A stretch of DNA of 64,000 nucleotides from Vibrio rotiferianus CAIM 577 = LMG 21460 (lineage in GTDB: Bacteria > Pseudomonadota > Gammaproteobacteria > Enterobacterales > Vibrionaceae), in contig NZ_APHW01000108.1 of the NCBI RefSeq assembly GCF_002741985.1, forward strand, positions 62,001 through 126,000, read 5' to 3'. Numbering within the stretch: position 1 is the first letter of the stretch; each line of letters starts with the position of its first letter. Both the position numbers and the translations under genes were made by a program. Under the pieces are notes generated by a model. It saw nothing but the letters and a program-made list of their open reading frames with translations, was not told the origin of the DNA and did no database searches. Shown piece after piece: positions 35,290 through 45,563 of the stretch.

Positions 35290-36262
35290 ATGGACCATGG
35301 TATGCAGCCACTAGGAACATCGATGCGCATTCTACTCGTTGATGATGTACAACTTGATAGAATGCAGTTGGCGATTAGGTTAAAACAGCTCGGACACGTT
35401 GTTAAAGCCGTAGGAAGCGGTCTCGAAGCTCTGAATGAATATGAAGGCTTTGACCCAGAGCTAATCCTTCTTGATATTGCCATGCCAGGCATGAATGGTT
35501 TTGAAGTCTCGCTTCATATCAGAGAAGCCTTTCCAGATTGGATCCCAATCATATTTTTAAGTAGTCACGAAGAACCTGAAATGATTGCAAAAGCAATTGA
35601 TGCCGGGGGGGGATGATTACCTGATTAAGCCCGTAGACAAGATTGTCCTTAATTCAAAGCTTATCGCAATGCAGCGCATTGCTCATATGAGAAGAGAGCT
35701 AAAGCAGACCACGGCGCAGCTAGAGACAGTTAACGAGCTCTTACAGCAGCAAGCAAACGAAGATGGGCTTACTAAGCTTTATAACAGACGCTATATAGAC
35801 CAGCAACTAACGGATATGGTGGCTTGGCATGGGAGGCGTGGTGAATCTATGGCGCTTATCCTGTTAGATGTAGACTTTTTCAAGCCTTTTAACGATAACT
35901 ATGGCCATATTGAAGGTGACCGCTGCCTTCAAGCGTTAGCAAATCAACTAAAAGCGACATTCAGCCGCTCGGGAGAATATGTAGGTAGATATGGTGGCGA
36001 AGAGTTTGTCATTTTACTTGGTGGTACGGATGCTAACGGAGCAGAAAAAGAAGCCGAGCGTATTCATAAAGCAATACAGTGCTTAGAGTATAAGCATGAG
36101 TATTCGAGTGTTGAACCGTTCGTGACCGTGTCACAAGGGGTGTTTGTTTTCCAGGCCACGGGTAAGGAAAATGTTGCCGATCTCTACGCAACAGCGGACC
36201 GAGCGCTATATACTTCAAAATCTCGCGGTAGAAATACGTACACAGTGGTAAACGCAAGTTAA
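35290..36262 (+). pseudogene. Response regulator with diguanylate cyclase domain (REC-GGDEF), frameshifted at a G8 tract
   Basis: A receiver domain (RILLVDDVQLDRMQ, phospho-Asp in LILLDIAMPGMNG, Lys in YLIKPVDK) is followed by a linker helix and a GGDEF domain with LTKLYNRRYID, LLDVDFFKPFNDNYG and active-site GGEEF. The frame breaks at 35605-35612, where eight Gs occur; seven Gs would read DAGGDDYLIKPVD and give one 323-residue protein. As written, translation stops at 35616, inside the receiver domain. The GGDEF half may not be translated unless the tract slips. No EAL domain. An RxxD inhibitory site is not obvious. Confidence 0.8.
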
Positions 36263-36274
36263 GTTAGACAAATA

Positions 36275-37233
36275 ATGAAGTATTTTGTGGTGACGTTGTC
36301 ACTAATTTCGACCATTTCTCACGCTAGCCCAGTACAACACACATTACAAAAGGAATTTGAGCGTAATTTTGCAATAGGCATTGTGTTGTCTGATAGCGAT
36401 GTATTTAACCTTGGCTTTCATGACTTTGATCCAAATAAATATCTCAATATCGACAATGAAGATATTGGGACTCAAGACTCCGTTGATTTAAGAAAGCAGG
36501 TTGCGCTTTCTACACTCCCTTATCATCTATCCCTCACTGATGACGATGAATCTCTTACTCAGTGCGCCTCTATGTCTTGGGCATCGACCAAGACGTTCAT
36601 TTGAACGAAAGTAAAGCTCCAGACAGAAATAAAGAGTGGATTCTTGGCGCATACAGCGAGGTAGAGCGCAAAAATAAGCTAACTGATCATATAACGTTCA
36701 GTGCAGCTGCTGGCGCGCATCTCATGTATTATCGTAACCGGTATGAATATCGTAGTGATGCTCTTGATGAGCTTAAGCCATACCTAGAAGGCATCTATCT
36801 TAATACCGATGCATGGGCTTTGATTGGAGAGATCAACGCCGAGCTGAAATACAAAGACACCGTAAACTGGGGCAAGTGGTATGTTTGGTCTTCACCACAT
36901 TATTTTTATGGTACAGGCTGGGGCGACGGCAATAACGGTGATATTGGCAATCCAGAAGGATGGTATTGGGTAAATGGCGTAAAACTCTTCTATGACTTTA
37001 CCAAAGTTGGCCGCACCGTTCAGTCTATCTATACGAGTTTTAATCGCGTTGATGTGGGAGGAGACACAAGCAGACCAATGAATACCTCACACTATTATGA
37101 AGCAAGTGTTGGGTGGTTAATGACGCCGCCATTTAAGTCTGACTGGATAGATAATATTGGCCTTGGAATCACTGTGAATTATGGCAGTGCGCTAAGGGGA
37201 GGGAGTTTAGTATTGTTCTTCAATCAAGAGTAA
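36275..37233 (+). pseudogene. Omp_AT-type outer-membrane protein, copy 1 (frameshifted)
   Basis: Signal peptide MKYFVVTLSLISTISHA, then VQHTLQKEFERNFAIGIVLS, as in the intact copy at 37360. The frame ends at 36604; the matching continuation (RLYVLGIDQDVHLNESKAP) is in another frame, so a frameshift and perhaps a small deletion lie between about 36540 and 36575. The C-terminal barrel (NRVDVGGDTSRPMN, then GWLMTPP, final residues LVLFFNQE) is otherwise preserved. Family: solitary outer membrane autotransporter beta-barrel domain (PF11557). It starts 13 bases after the diguanylate cyclase gene, suggesting co-transcription. Confidence 0.75.
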
Positions 37234-37359
37234 TAAATACGCAAAGAAAACCATTGCATTAATCACATATTCGAGCCAAAATCGCGCCCCATTTCGGCTT
37301 ATAGGAACATAAGCACATAACCTTAGTCATCGGATGACTCTTGTAAATATTAAAGACTC

Positions 37360-38334
37360 ATGCGTAAGTTGGTTTACTTAGCGATGATTTTCGCTTCAAC
37401 TTCATCTCACTCCAGCTCCATCCAAAAGCAACTTGAGAAAGAATTCGATTATAACTATGCGGCAAGTATCGTACTTTCCGATAGCGATGTGTTTACTTTC
37501 GGTTTTTCAAATTTTGATCCTAATGAATATCTAAACCTAGATGAAGACCTGTTGGGTAGCAGTGAATCTGTAGAGCTCCGTAAGAAGCTTTCAGTGATGT
37601 CGCTACCGTTTAGTGTTCCAGTTGGCCGTAATCGGTATTCACCATATCAAACTAAAGTCAATGGACGTGGATACCTGCTTAGCGGTAACCAGGAGGTATA
37701 TGCATTGGATGCAACTAAGCCTGATGATCTGGATGAATTAATCTTGGGTGGATATTTAGAAGTCGAGCAAGAAGCATATTTAAACCGCAGCTTCATTTTG
37801 AGTGGTGCAGCAGGCACACACCTAATGTACTACCAAAATGATTATCGCTATCAAAGCAATGCGCTTGAAGATTACCAAAGCCAAATAGATGGTGTTTACG
37901 TTAATACCAGTTCATTAGCGATGGTGGCAGAGCTCAATGCAACGCTAAGATATAGCCCTTATGGGCATTTTGAGCAATGGTATCTATGGTCTTCTCCGCA
38001 CTACTTCAATGGATTTGGAGCAAACCTTGGTAACGGTGATACTTTGATTAACCCAGAGGGTTGGTATTGGGTGAATGGGGTAAAGGTTTTTTATCGCTTA
38101 GCGATTTGGCAAAACATGGTTCAATCTTTCTACACTAGTTTTAATCGTGTTGATATCGGAGGGGATACGAAAAGGCCTCTCAATACAGATCATTACTATG
38201 AGGCTAGTATGGGGTGGCTAATGACACCACCAATTAAAATTCCATTTGTTATCAACATGGGAGTGGGCATGAGTCTAAACTATGGTAGTGCTTTTAAGGG
38301 TGGCAGCTTGGTTATGTTTTTCAATCAGGTGTAA
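37360..38334 (+). CDS. Omp_AT-type outer-membrane protein, copy 2 (intact)
   Basis: 324 residues: signal peptide (LVYLAMIFASTSSHS), then an autotransporter-like barrel without a passenger domain. It shares long blocks with copy 1, such as VLSDSDVF, YWVNGVKVFY, SFNRVDIGGDT, DHYYEASMGWLMTPP and GSLVMFFNQ. The N-terminal ~25 mature residues are charged. The family is described mainly from vibrios and relatives, with no defined role. The tandem duplication means this copy could compensate for the broken first copy. Confidence 0.8.
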   Translation: MRKLVYLAMIFASTSSHSSSIQKQLEKEFDYNYAASIVLSDSDVFTFGFSNFDPNEYLNLDEDLLGSSESVELRKKLSVMSLPFSVPVGRNRYSPYQTKVNGRGYLLSGNQEVYALDATKPDDLDELILGGYLEVEQEAYLNRSFILSGAAGTHLMYYQNDYRYQSNALEDYQSQIDGVYVNTSSLAMVAELNATLRYSPYGHFEQWYLWSSPHYFNGFGANLGNGDTLINPEGWYWVNGVKVFYRLAIWQNMVQSFYTSFNRVDIGGDTKRPLNTDHYYEASMGWLMTPPIKIPFVINMGVGMSLNYGSAFKGGSLVMFFNQV

Positions 38335-38371
38335 TTAGGTTGAGTATCATCACTCATTTTGAAAAAGGCCA

Positions 38372-39615
38372 TTAAGTACGGCAGAATTTAACGCAATTTC
38401 GCCCAGCTTTTTTGGCTTTATAAAGGGCCTCATCTGCGAGCTTAATGACATCTGAGGGGTTGCGGGCACTGCGGCTATCAGCGACACCAAAGCTTGCTGT
38501 TACACTTACCACACCTCTTTTTTCGGACGCCTTGCCACGTTGCTTTTTACCTTCTTTATGATCGTCAGGGCGGCCGTCTTGATCTCGTAGTACCATTTCA
38601 TACTGTGCAATGGACTCACGAGTTTCTTCAATAAATTCTTCACAGTCTTCTGCGAATTTACCCTTAAAGACGATGGTAAACTCTTCTCCGCCGAATCGGT
38701 AAACCTTGGCACCACCCTGCGTTTTGCCCAATCGAGCTGCTACCATTTTTAACACGTCGTCACCTGTGTCATGGCCATAGGTGTCGTTGAACTTTTTAAA
38801 ATGGTCAACATCCAGCATTGCAATTGTGAACTTTCGTCCGGTGTGTTTCAGGTCGAGATCTAAAGCTCGGCGACTTGGAATCAGCGTTAAGCTATCGGTA
38901 AACGCAAGTTGATGGCTCGCAGAGGTAGAATAGATGATGATCAAGAGTCCAGACAGAGTAAACATGGTACTAGATATGTACTGAACATCAAAAAACACAA
39001 AAGTTGCAGTTGCTAACACCATGGCTGAATAGGTGATCGCGTGAATGATTCTATTTTTTTGAGAACAAGGATTCCTAGGAAGCAAGCAAGAGCAAAGCAA
39101 TACAGCACTAAAACAAAGGGTAACTTCGACACACTCGGTACGATAAACAAAGAACCCGCAGTCCATTCATCAAACCCACCCTCGACATAATAAATAAGCG
39201 TGATGTAAGACCAAAAAGAAAACATAAACAGCATAAAGACGTACGCTGCGGTCGACTTTGAGTTGAACCCTTCTTTACTAAATAAAAATACAGCTAAAAA
39301 AGAGACAGGTAACAGGCATGTCAAAATGGCCAGTTCAAGCAACGTTGTGCCAACGTGCAACGGAACTTGCAACCGAGTTTGAATAATGAAATAGGCAAAA
39401 ATCATGCTAATGCACACCATAGACTCTCGCCCTTGTTTGAACGAGTAGCACATGATCAACGCACAGCTAAGTAAGATATAAGGTAGGTTTGATGCTATGC
39501 CCCAGTTCGCTCTGGTCATTTCAATAATATTATCCATGCCCAAGCTGACAGCTCCCAGTAACAGGAGTGGGAACAGAAAGCGAAAAGCGGGAGAGGTCAT
39601 TAAAGATGAAACCAT
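38372..39615 (-). pseudogene. Membrane-bound diguanylate cyclase (frameshifted at an A-run)
   Basis: The N-terminal part (39615 down to about 39060) has six or more membrane helices. The C-terminal part carries a GGDEF domain with LTLIPSRRALDLDL, AMLDVDHFKKFNDTYGHDTG and active-site GGEEF; an insert of about 20 charged residues (GRPDDHKEGKKQRGKASEKR) splits the domain. The two halves overlap in different frames. They join as LVLKKNRIIHAI if one A is added to the A-run complementary to about 39054-39060. The intact product would be about 414 residues. As written, only the membrane half has a proper start. Confidence 0.75.
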
Positions 39616-39865
39616 CTACAGTTCAAAACCTTATCTTAATCGTATGTTATTCAAATAAATTATGAATCTTGTTTAATGCTTTAAATTAGGTATTAATTAT
39701 CACAGACTCGAAACTAACAAGAATACGTTTATTTGCGGATTTTCCAAGTATTTTAGGACGTATTAACACAAAAATGGAGAGGTTGACTAAATTTAGACCA
39801 ATCAATGAGTTGCAGGGCTTTATCGACTGCTATACTTTAGGTCTGTTGCCTAAAGGAGAAAGTTG

Positions 39866-40234
39866 ATGCAAATCAGTTCAGACGTACACAATTATATGGA
39901 AACATTAGTTGGCCAGGTGTTAGCTTCAGACGTCTATGTTGAGCAATTCGATAACGAACAATTAGCTGATATCGCGTGTCTCGCATTGATCCAGCTAAAG
40001 CCTGTCTACATCCGTCATGATATCGACTTCTTGTCGGCGTTACCTGAAAGCAAGCTGACTCAGTTTAAGCTAAGTGTCGATGTGGCCGTTGAAAATGCAG
40101 CTGCTATGATTCGTGAGGACCGACGTGAGAATCGCGACCACGAAGTTCCGGTCATATTGACCCACACCAGTTATGATGAAGAACAAGAGCTGGATTGGTT
40201 CGAAAAACCAATCCTCAACATCAATATTAAGTAA
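39866..40234 (+). CDS. ComFB-family protein (putative cyclic-dinucleotide binder)
   Basis: 122 residues from the ATG at 39866, preceded by AAAGGAG. The protein resembles the late competence ComFB domain: HNYMETLVGQVL, then ELADIACLALIQLKPVYIRH-type segment (here QLADIACLALIQLKPVYIRH) and a basic stretch near residue 95. ComFB-like proteins have been reported to bind c-di-GMP or c-di-AMP. The setting beside two diguanylate cyclase genes fits that reading. Function in this organism is unknown. Confidence 0.75.
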   Translation: MQISSDVHNYMETLVGQVLASDVYVEQFDNEQLADIACLALIQLKPVYIRHDIDFLSALPESKLTQFKLSVDVAVENAAAMIREDRRENRDHEVPVILTHTSYDEEQELDWFEKPILNINIK

Positions 40235-40289
40235 TTCTAGTTTGTCTCTGACTATTGTAAGAGACGCAGAGAAAAACCAAGGAGGAGTC

Positions 40290-40566
40290 GTGGGATTTTT
40301 TTCACGCTTGTTTGGTGGCAGTCAAAAGTCTGCTGAGGTAAAAACTGTTGAGCCTGTCGAATACAAAGGCTATCTAATCTACCAAGAAAGCATTTCAGAA
40401 GGAGGCCAATATCGTATTGCAGGCCGCATTGAAAAAGCTTTCGAAGGGGAAGTCACACCGTTTCATTCGGTCTGACTTGTTGGGTTCAGAACAAGATGCT
40501 AACGAGTTGATGTTGAAAAAATCGCAGATGTTTATCGACCAAATGGGTGAAAAGATCTTCGATTAA
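40290..40566 (+). pseudogene. HlyU-like (PF10115-type) small protein, frameshifted by a CA deletion
   Basis: Start GTG at 40290 with GGAGGAG six bases upstream. It begins VGFFSRLFGG and continues with PVEYKGYLIYQESIS and GGQYRIAGRIEKAFEGEV. At 40454-40458 the frame is lost and stops at 40475. Adding one CA restores HRFIRSDLLGSEQDANELML and an end at KIFD, TAA 40564-40566, giving 92 residues as expected for the family. The intact family is annotated as a transcriptional regulator; this is not the ArsR-type HlyU of V. cholerae. As written the product is 61 residues. Confidence 0.75.
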
Positions 40567-40601
40567 CAATTCACTCCAACTTGATACGAATCATCAAAAA
40601 G

Positions 40602-40637
40602 AGAGTCATTAGTGTATATGCTGATGACTCTTTTTTT
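40602..40637 (+). terminator. Terminator after the HlyU-like gene
   Basis: An eleven-base stem (40602-40612 with 40621-40631, one G-T pair) and a run of Ts. Confidence 0.85.
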
Positions 40638-40996
40638 ATTTACTTAAATATTTGTTAAATAAGCGGTTAGCACTCATCTGGTTAGACCTCTGCTTAGTAA
40701 AGTCAGTCGTTGTTATTTTTCAGATTGAAGTAGAGAATTATTCATTACTAGACGTTATATGTAATGAAATTTAGTATTTTTATTACAAAATACTTGAAGT
40801 CACGATTGACGTTCGCTAAAAACAGAATAATAACGGACTGTGAGGCGAGATGTGGCAGTGCAAATGGGTGACCCCAAACACCATCATTCGTTTGCGTTTT
40901 CTTGCGTAGTGAACAGATAGAAATAAAAAAGAATTAGAGTAGAGCATTGCTCTGTTTTGGGACTAATTATTGATATGTATACAAGGAGTATGCGTT
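40638..40996. other. Intergenic leader region upstream of pntA
   Basis: About 360 bases, AT-rich in the first half, without a convincing gene. I found no riboswitch fold or recognisable operator. It should contain the pntAB promoter. Confidence 0.4.
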
Positions 40997-42553
40997 TTGC
41001 AAATCGGTGTACCTAGAGAAATACTCGCGGGTGAATCGCGGGTAGCTGCATCGCCTAAGTCGGTTGAGCAGCTAATTAAATTGGGATTCGATGTCGCAAT
41101 CGAATCTCAAGCGGGGGTGCTAGCCAGTTTCGACAATGCAGCTTATGAAGCAGCAGGAGCGAAAATTGTTTCTAGTGAAGAAGTATGGACATCAGGCTTA
41201 ATTCTTAAAGTTAATGCGCCAATCGTAGATGAAGAAAATGGCATTGATGAAATCGCATTACTGCAAGACGGTGCGACAATAGTCAGCTTTATTTGGCCTG
41301 CTCAAAATGCAGAGTTAATGGAACAACTCTCTAGCAAGAACATTAACGTTCTCGCAATGGACGCGGTTCCTCGTATCTCTCGTGCGCAAGCATTAGACGC
41401 ACTTTCTTCTATGGCGAACATTGCCGGTTACCGCGCAGTGGTTGAAGCCGCTCATGAATTCGGTCGATTCTTCACCGGTCAAATTACCGCAGCAGGTAAA
41501 GTACCGCCAGCGAAAGTACTGGTTGCAGGTGCAGGTGTAGCAGGTCTTGCTGCTATCGGCGCTGCTGGTAGCCTTGGCGCTATCGTTCGCTCTTTTGACG
41601 TTCGTCCTGAAGTAAAAGAGCAAGTTGAATCGATGGGCGCAGAGTTCCTAACGGTAGACTTCAAAGAAGATTCAGGTTCAGGTGACGGCTACGCGAAAGA
41701 AATGTCGGATGAATTCAACAAAAAAGCGGCTGAGCTATACGCTGAGCAAGCGAAAGACGTTGATATCATCATCACAACGGCACTGATTCCTGGTAAACCT
41801 GCACCAACGCTTATCACCAAAGAAATGGTGGATAGCATGAAAGCGGGTAGCGTGATCGTTGACCTTGCTGCCGCAAACGGTGGTAACTGTGAATACACGG
41901 TAAAAGATCAAGTAATCACCACGGCGAACGGTGTCAAAATCGTTGGTTATACCGATATGGTAGGTCGACTGCCAACACAATCTTCTCAGCTTTATGCAAC
42001 CAACCTTGTAAACCTTCTAAAACTGCTTTGCAAAGAGAAAGATGGCAACATCAATATCGACTTCGAAGACGTCGTACTTCGTGGCGTAACAGTAGTAAAA
42101 GAAGGCGAAGTGACATGGCCTGCGCCACCAATTCAGGTGTCAGCACAGCCTCAAGCTAAACCGCAAGAACCTGTTAAACCTCAACCTAAAGTTGAGGAGC
42201 CAACGTCACCAGTGAAGAAGTTTGGTGTGCTCGCTGTCGGTTTAGGTGCCTTTGCATGGGTTGCTTCTGTTGCTCCGGCAGCGTTCCTATCTCACTTCAC
42301 CGTATTCGTACTGGCGTGTGTGGTAGGTTACTACGTAGTTTGGAACGTAACACACGCACTGCATACTCCGCTTATGTCTGTTACCAACGCGATTTCAGGT
42401 ATCATTGTAGTAGGTGCGTTGCTACAAATTGGTCAGGGTAATGGTGTCGTTACCTTCCTATCATTCATTGCTGTACTCATAGCAAGCATAAATATCTTTG
42501 GTGGCTTTACCGTGACCAAACGTATGCTTGAAATGTTCCGCAAAGATAAATAA
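40997..42553 (+). CDS. pntA: NAD(P) transhydrogenase, alpha subunit
   Basis: 518 residues; with PntB couples proton re-entry to hydride transfer from NADH to NADP+. I chose the TTG at 40997 because it gives the family N-terminus MQIGVPREILAGESRVAASP and has AAGGAG eight bases upstream. The NAD-binding motif VLVAGAGVAGLAAIGAAGSL and the loop GYTDMVGRLPTQSSQLYATN are clear. A Pro/Gln/Lys linker precedes four C-terminal membrane helices. PntB starts 12 bases downstream. Confidence 0.95.
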   Translation: MQIGVPREILAGESRVAASPKSVEQLIKLGFDVAIESQAGVLASFDNAAYEAAGAKIVSSEEVWTSGLILKVNAPIVDEENGIDEIALLQDGATIVSFIWPAQNAELMEQLSSKNINVLAMDAVPRISRAQALDALSSMANIAGYRAVVEAAHEFGRFFTGQITAAGKVPPAKVLVAGAGVAGLAAIGAAGSLGAIVRSFDVRPEVKEQVESMGAEFLTVDFKEDSGSGDGYAKEMSDEFNKKAAELYAEQAKDVDIIITTALIPGKPAPTLITKEMVDSMKAGSVIVDLAAANGGNCEYTVKDQVITTANGVKIVGYTDMVGRLPTQSSQLYATNLVNLLKLLCKEKDGNINIDFEDVVLRGVTVVKEGEVTWPAPPIQVSAQPQAKPQEPVKPQPKVEEPTSPVKKFGVLAVGLGAFAWVASVAPAAFLSHFTVFVLACVVGYYVVWNVTHALHTPLMSVTNAISGIIVVGALLQIGQGNGVVTFLSFIAVLIASINIFGGFTVTKRMLEMFRKDK

Positions 42554-42565
42554 TAGGAGTGACCA

Positions 42566-43960
42566 ATGTCTGCAGGATTAGTACAAGCGGCATATATCAT
42601 TGCTGCGCTATTTTTCATCTTAAGTCTCGCGGGACTTTCTAAACAAGAATCGGCAAGAAACGGTAACTACTACGGTATTGCGGGTATGGCGATTGCGCTT
42701 ATTGCGACGATCTTCAGCCCAAATGCGGAAGGGTTTGTTTGGGTCATCATCGCGATGGTTATCGGTGGTAGCATCGGTATCCACTACGCTAAGAAAGTAG
42801 AAATGACTCAGATGCCGGAACTGGTTGCTATCCTACACAGCTTTGTAGGTATGGCAGCAGTATTGGTAGGTTACAACAGCTACCTAGAGCCACCGGCGCC
42901 AGTTTCAACTGACCTTGCTGGTATGCACGCTGAGCATGTGATTCACCTAGTGGAAGTATTCCTTGGCGTGTTCATCGGTGCGGTAACCTTCACTGGTTCA
43001 GTCGTAGCGTTTGGTAAGCTACGTGGCACGATCTCTTCTTCGCCACTTAACTTGCCTCACAAACACAAAATGAACCTTGCTGCGATCGTCGTTTCTACCC
43101 TTCTTATGATTTACTTCGTAAAAGCGGACGGCAGCATGTTCGCATTGATTGTAATGACGTTGATTGCATTCGCGTTTGGTTACCACTTAGTAGCATCGAT
43201 CGGTGGTGCAGATATGCCGGTTGTGGTTTCAATGCTGAACTCATACTCAGGTTGGGCAGCAGCAGCAGCAGGTTTCATGCTAGCAAACGACCTATTGATC
43301 GTAACAGGTGCACTAGTTGGTTCTTCAGGTGCGATCCTTTCGTACATCATGTGTAAAGCAATGAACCGATCGTTCATCAGCGTTATCGCTGGCGGCTTCG
43401 GTCAAGAAGTTGTGATCTCAAGTGATGAAGAGCAGGGCGAGCACCGCGAAACATCAGCAGAAGAAGTTGCTGAAATGCTGAAGAACTCAAAATCAGTGAT
43501 CATCACTCCGGGATACGGTATGGCAGTAGCTCAGGCACAGTACCCAGTGCATGAAATTACTGAAACACTACGTAATCAGGGTATTGAAGTGCGCTTTGGT
43601 ATTCACCCTGTAGCTGGTCGTCTGCCAGGTCACATGAACGTTCTACTGGCAGAAGCAAAAGTACCTTACGATATCGTACTAGAGATGGACGAGATCAACG
43701 ATGACTTCTCTGAGACTGATACGGTTCTGGTTATTGGTGCGAACGATACTGTAAACCCAGCAGCGCTTGACGACCCGAACAGTCCAATTGCGGGCATGCC
43801 TGTATTAGAAGTTTGGAACGCGCAAAATGTCATTGTATTCAAGCGTTCAATGAATACTGGTTATGCTGGCGTTCAAAACCCACTATTCTTCAAAGAAAAC
43901 ACATCAATGTTGTTTGGTGATGCAAAAGAAAGTGTCGAAGCAATCTTCAAAGCTTTGTAA
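42566..43960 (+). CDS. pntB: NAD(P) transhydrogenase, beta subunit
   Basis: 464 residues. Eight to nine membrane helices fill the first ~265 residues, followed by the NADP(H)-binding domain with VIITPGYGMAVAQAQYPVHE, GIHPVAGRLPGHMNVLLAEA and VIGANDTVNPAA. Lengths and order match E. coli pntAB. Confidence 0.97.
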   Translation: MSAGLVQAAYIIAALFFILSLAGLSKQESARNGNYYGIAGMAIALIATIFSPNAEGFVWVIIAMVIGGSIGIHYAKKVEMTQMPELVAILHSFVGMAAVLVGYNSYLEPPAPVSTDLAGMHAEHVIHLVEVFLGVFIGAVTFTGSVVAFGKLRGTISSSPLNLPHKHKMNLAAIVVSTLLMIYFVKADGSMFALIVMTLIAFAFGYHLVASIGGADMPVVVSMLNSYSGWAAAAAGFMLANDLLIVTGALVGSSGAILSYIMCKAMNRSFISVIAGGFGQEVVISSDEEQGEHRETSAEEVAEMLKNSKSVIITPGYGMAVAQAQYPVHEITETLRNQGIEVRFGIHPVAGRLPGHMNVLLAEAKVPYDIVLEMDEINDDFSETDTVLVIGANDTVNPAALDDPNSPIAGMPVLEVWNAQNVIVFKRSMNTGYAGVQNPLFFKENTSMLFGDAKESVEAIFKAL

Positions 43961-43980
43961 TTTGGAATTGCCATTAATTG

Positions 43981-44010
43981 AAAAGACCAGCGTATGCTGG
44001 TCTTTTTTTT
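43981..44010 (+). terminator. Terminator after pntB
   Basis: AAAAGACCAGC (43981-43991) pairs with GCTGGTC... (43996 on) and ends in eight Ts. It separates pntAB from the vxr operon. Confidence 0.92.
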
Positions 44011-44114
44011 GTACATTCAATGTAATAGAAATGCAAAACCTTTACTTGTATCGATGACAACTTTAATTTGGATGATGTATAGTTTCTAGCAATGGAACGA
44101 ACAACGGTTACAGT

Positions 44115-45563
44115 TTGATTAAACGTTTATTACTTAGTGTCGCAATACTAGCTGCAGCACCAATCGTGAAGGCAGACTCACTGCCAGAAAGAATAGACAC
44201 TTTTACCGAGTTGTTTAACTACCAATTGGCCGAGAAATCGTACGACATACGGGTTTTGCAATCCAATTATCCGACTAAGCTATTGTCGCCGGATTCAATG
44301 TTGCCTCAAACTGCTGATTACCCGTTGAAGGATATACAGCAGCTGTACCAATTAGCGAACACTTGCCGTGGTAAGCTACCTTTGAGCCCCTTAATCACCG
44401 AACCTTTGGTGTTTACGAGAGCTATCTGTAAAGGTACGCAACTGACTCCAAGATGGTTTTCTAGAAGTGGGCTTATCCATCCCGGAGGCGGTAGTTATGC
44501 CGCTCGGTATGTTGATAAGTATCCAGAGCTCCAAGATAAACTTGCGCAATACATGCACATTAAAGAACGCAAGAATGTGCAAGGCGATGAATTACTCGCA
44601 AGCCTAAAGAGTATGAACGATGACGCGATAAACGCTTTAATCGCAGGTGCGAGCATGTTTATCGAACAAAACGAGCTTTGGCTTAGAAGAGGAGATCACT
44701 ACTTCGTATTTCCGAAGTCAGTCTGGCAGGAAAACGTTGCCAACGCAGGACTCTCTTTTAAATTAGCGAGTCAAACCAAAAGCTGCTTCGTTAAACGCGG
44801 CAATATATGTTGGGATGTAGAAGATCATTCGCAAGTGCTGCGGATCAGCATGATCATCCTGGTGATTGCCAACATATTTCTTGTTATCGGTTGGGCTGTC
44901 TATCGCTGGAATAGCAAGCGACAAGAGCTACGTAGCAGAATGCTTGTTTTACAGATTTTGACTCATGAGCTTAGAACTCCAATCGCCTCATTATCGTTAA
45001 CAGTAGAGGGGTTTAGGCGTGAGTTTGAACGTCTTCCTGAAAGTGTATACGACGAGTTTCGTCGTTTGTGTGAGGATACAAGACGCTTAAGGCAGTTAGC
45101 TGAAGCAAGTAAAGATTACTTGCAATCGGACAACCAACCGCTTGCAACAGAATGGGTTCCTTCTGTTCAAGAGTGGTTAGAGTTTAAGATTGAAGAAGAA
45201 TTTAACGAATCCATTCAATTTGTTATCAACCAGGATATCTCGGCCAAAATTAACGTATACTGGCTAGGTACTTGTATCGATAACTTGTTGAGAAACGCAA
45301 TTAAATATGGTGAAGCACCGGTAAGACTTGATGTTGAAACCAGTGCTCAAAAATTAGTTATTCGTGTCATCGATGAAGGGAAACTTTCATCTAAAGACTG
45401 GGCTCACTTAAGAAAACCATTTGTAAGTAAGAGTGGCCTAGGATTGGGATTAACTATTGTCGAATCTATGATGGGACGTATGGGAGGCAAAATGTCTCTG
45501 ATAGGTCCACCTACAACATTTATACTGGAGATACCTTGTGAAACAGACTCTGCTTCTCGTTGA
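44115..45563 (+). CDS. vxrA: VxrA (WigK) sensor histidine kinase
   Basis: 482 residues. The start appears to be TTG at 44115, giving signal-like MIKRLLLSVAILAAAPIVKA. A periplasmic sensor domain of about 230 residues follows, then one membrane helix (ISMIILVIANIFLVIGWAVY), the His box LTHELRTPIASLSL, an N box DNLLRNAIKYGE and a compact G box SGLGLGLTIVESM. VxrAB/WigKR senses cell-wall damage and controls cell-wall synthesis, type VI secretion and biofilm in V. cholerae. The position after pntAB matches the known locus. It overlaps vxrB by 26 bases. Confidence 0.9.
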   Translation: MIKRLLLSVAILAAAPIVKADSLPERIDTFTELFNYQLAEKSYDIRVLQSNYPTKLLSPDSMLPQTADYPLKDIQQLYQLANTCRGKLPLSPLITEPLVFTRAICKGTQLTPRWFSRSGLIHPGGGSYAARYVDKYPELQDKLAQYMHIKERKNVQGDELLASLKSMNDDAINALIAGASMFIEQNELWLRRGDHYFVFPKSVWQENVANAGLSFKLASQTKSCFVKRGNICWDVEDHSQVLRISMIILVIANIFLVIGWAVYRWNSKRQELRSRMLVLQILTHELRTPIASLSLTVEGFRREFERLPESVYDEFRRLCEDTRRLRQLAEASKDYLQSDNQPLATEWVPSVQEWLEFKIEEEFNESIQFVINQDISAKINVYWLGTCIDNLLRNAIKYGEAPVRLDVETSAQKLVIRVIDEGKLSSKDWAHLRKPFVSKSGLGLGLTIVESMMGRMGGKMSLIGPPTTFILEIPCETDSASR

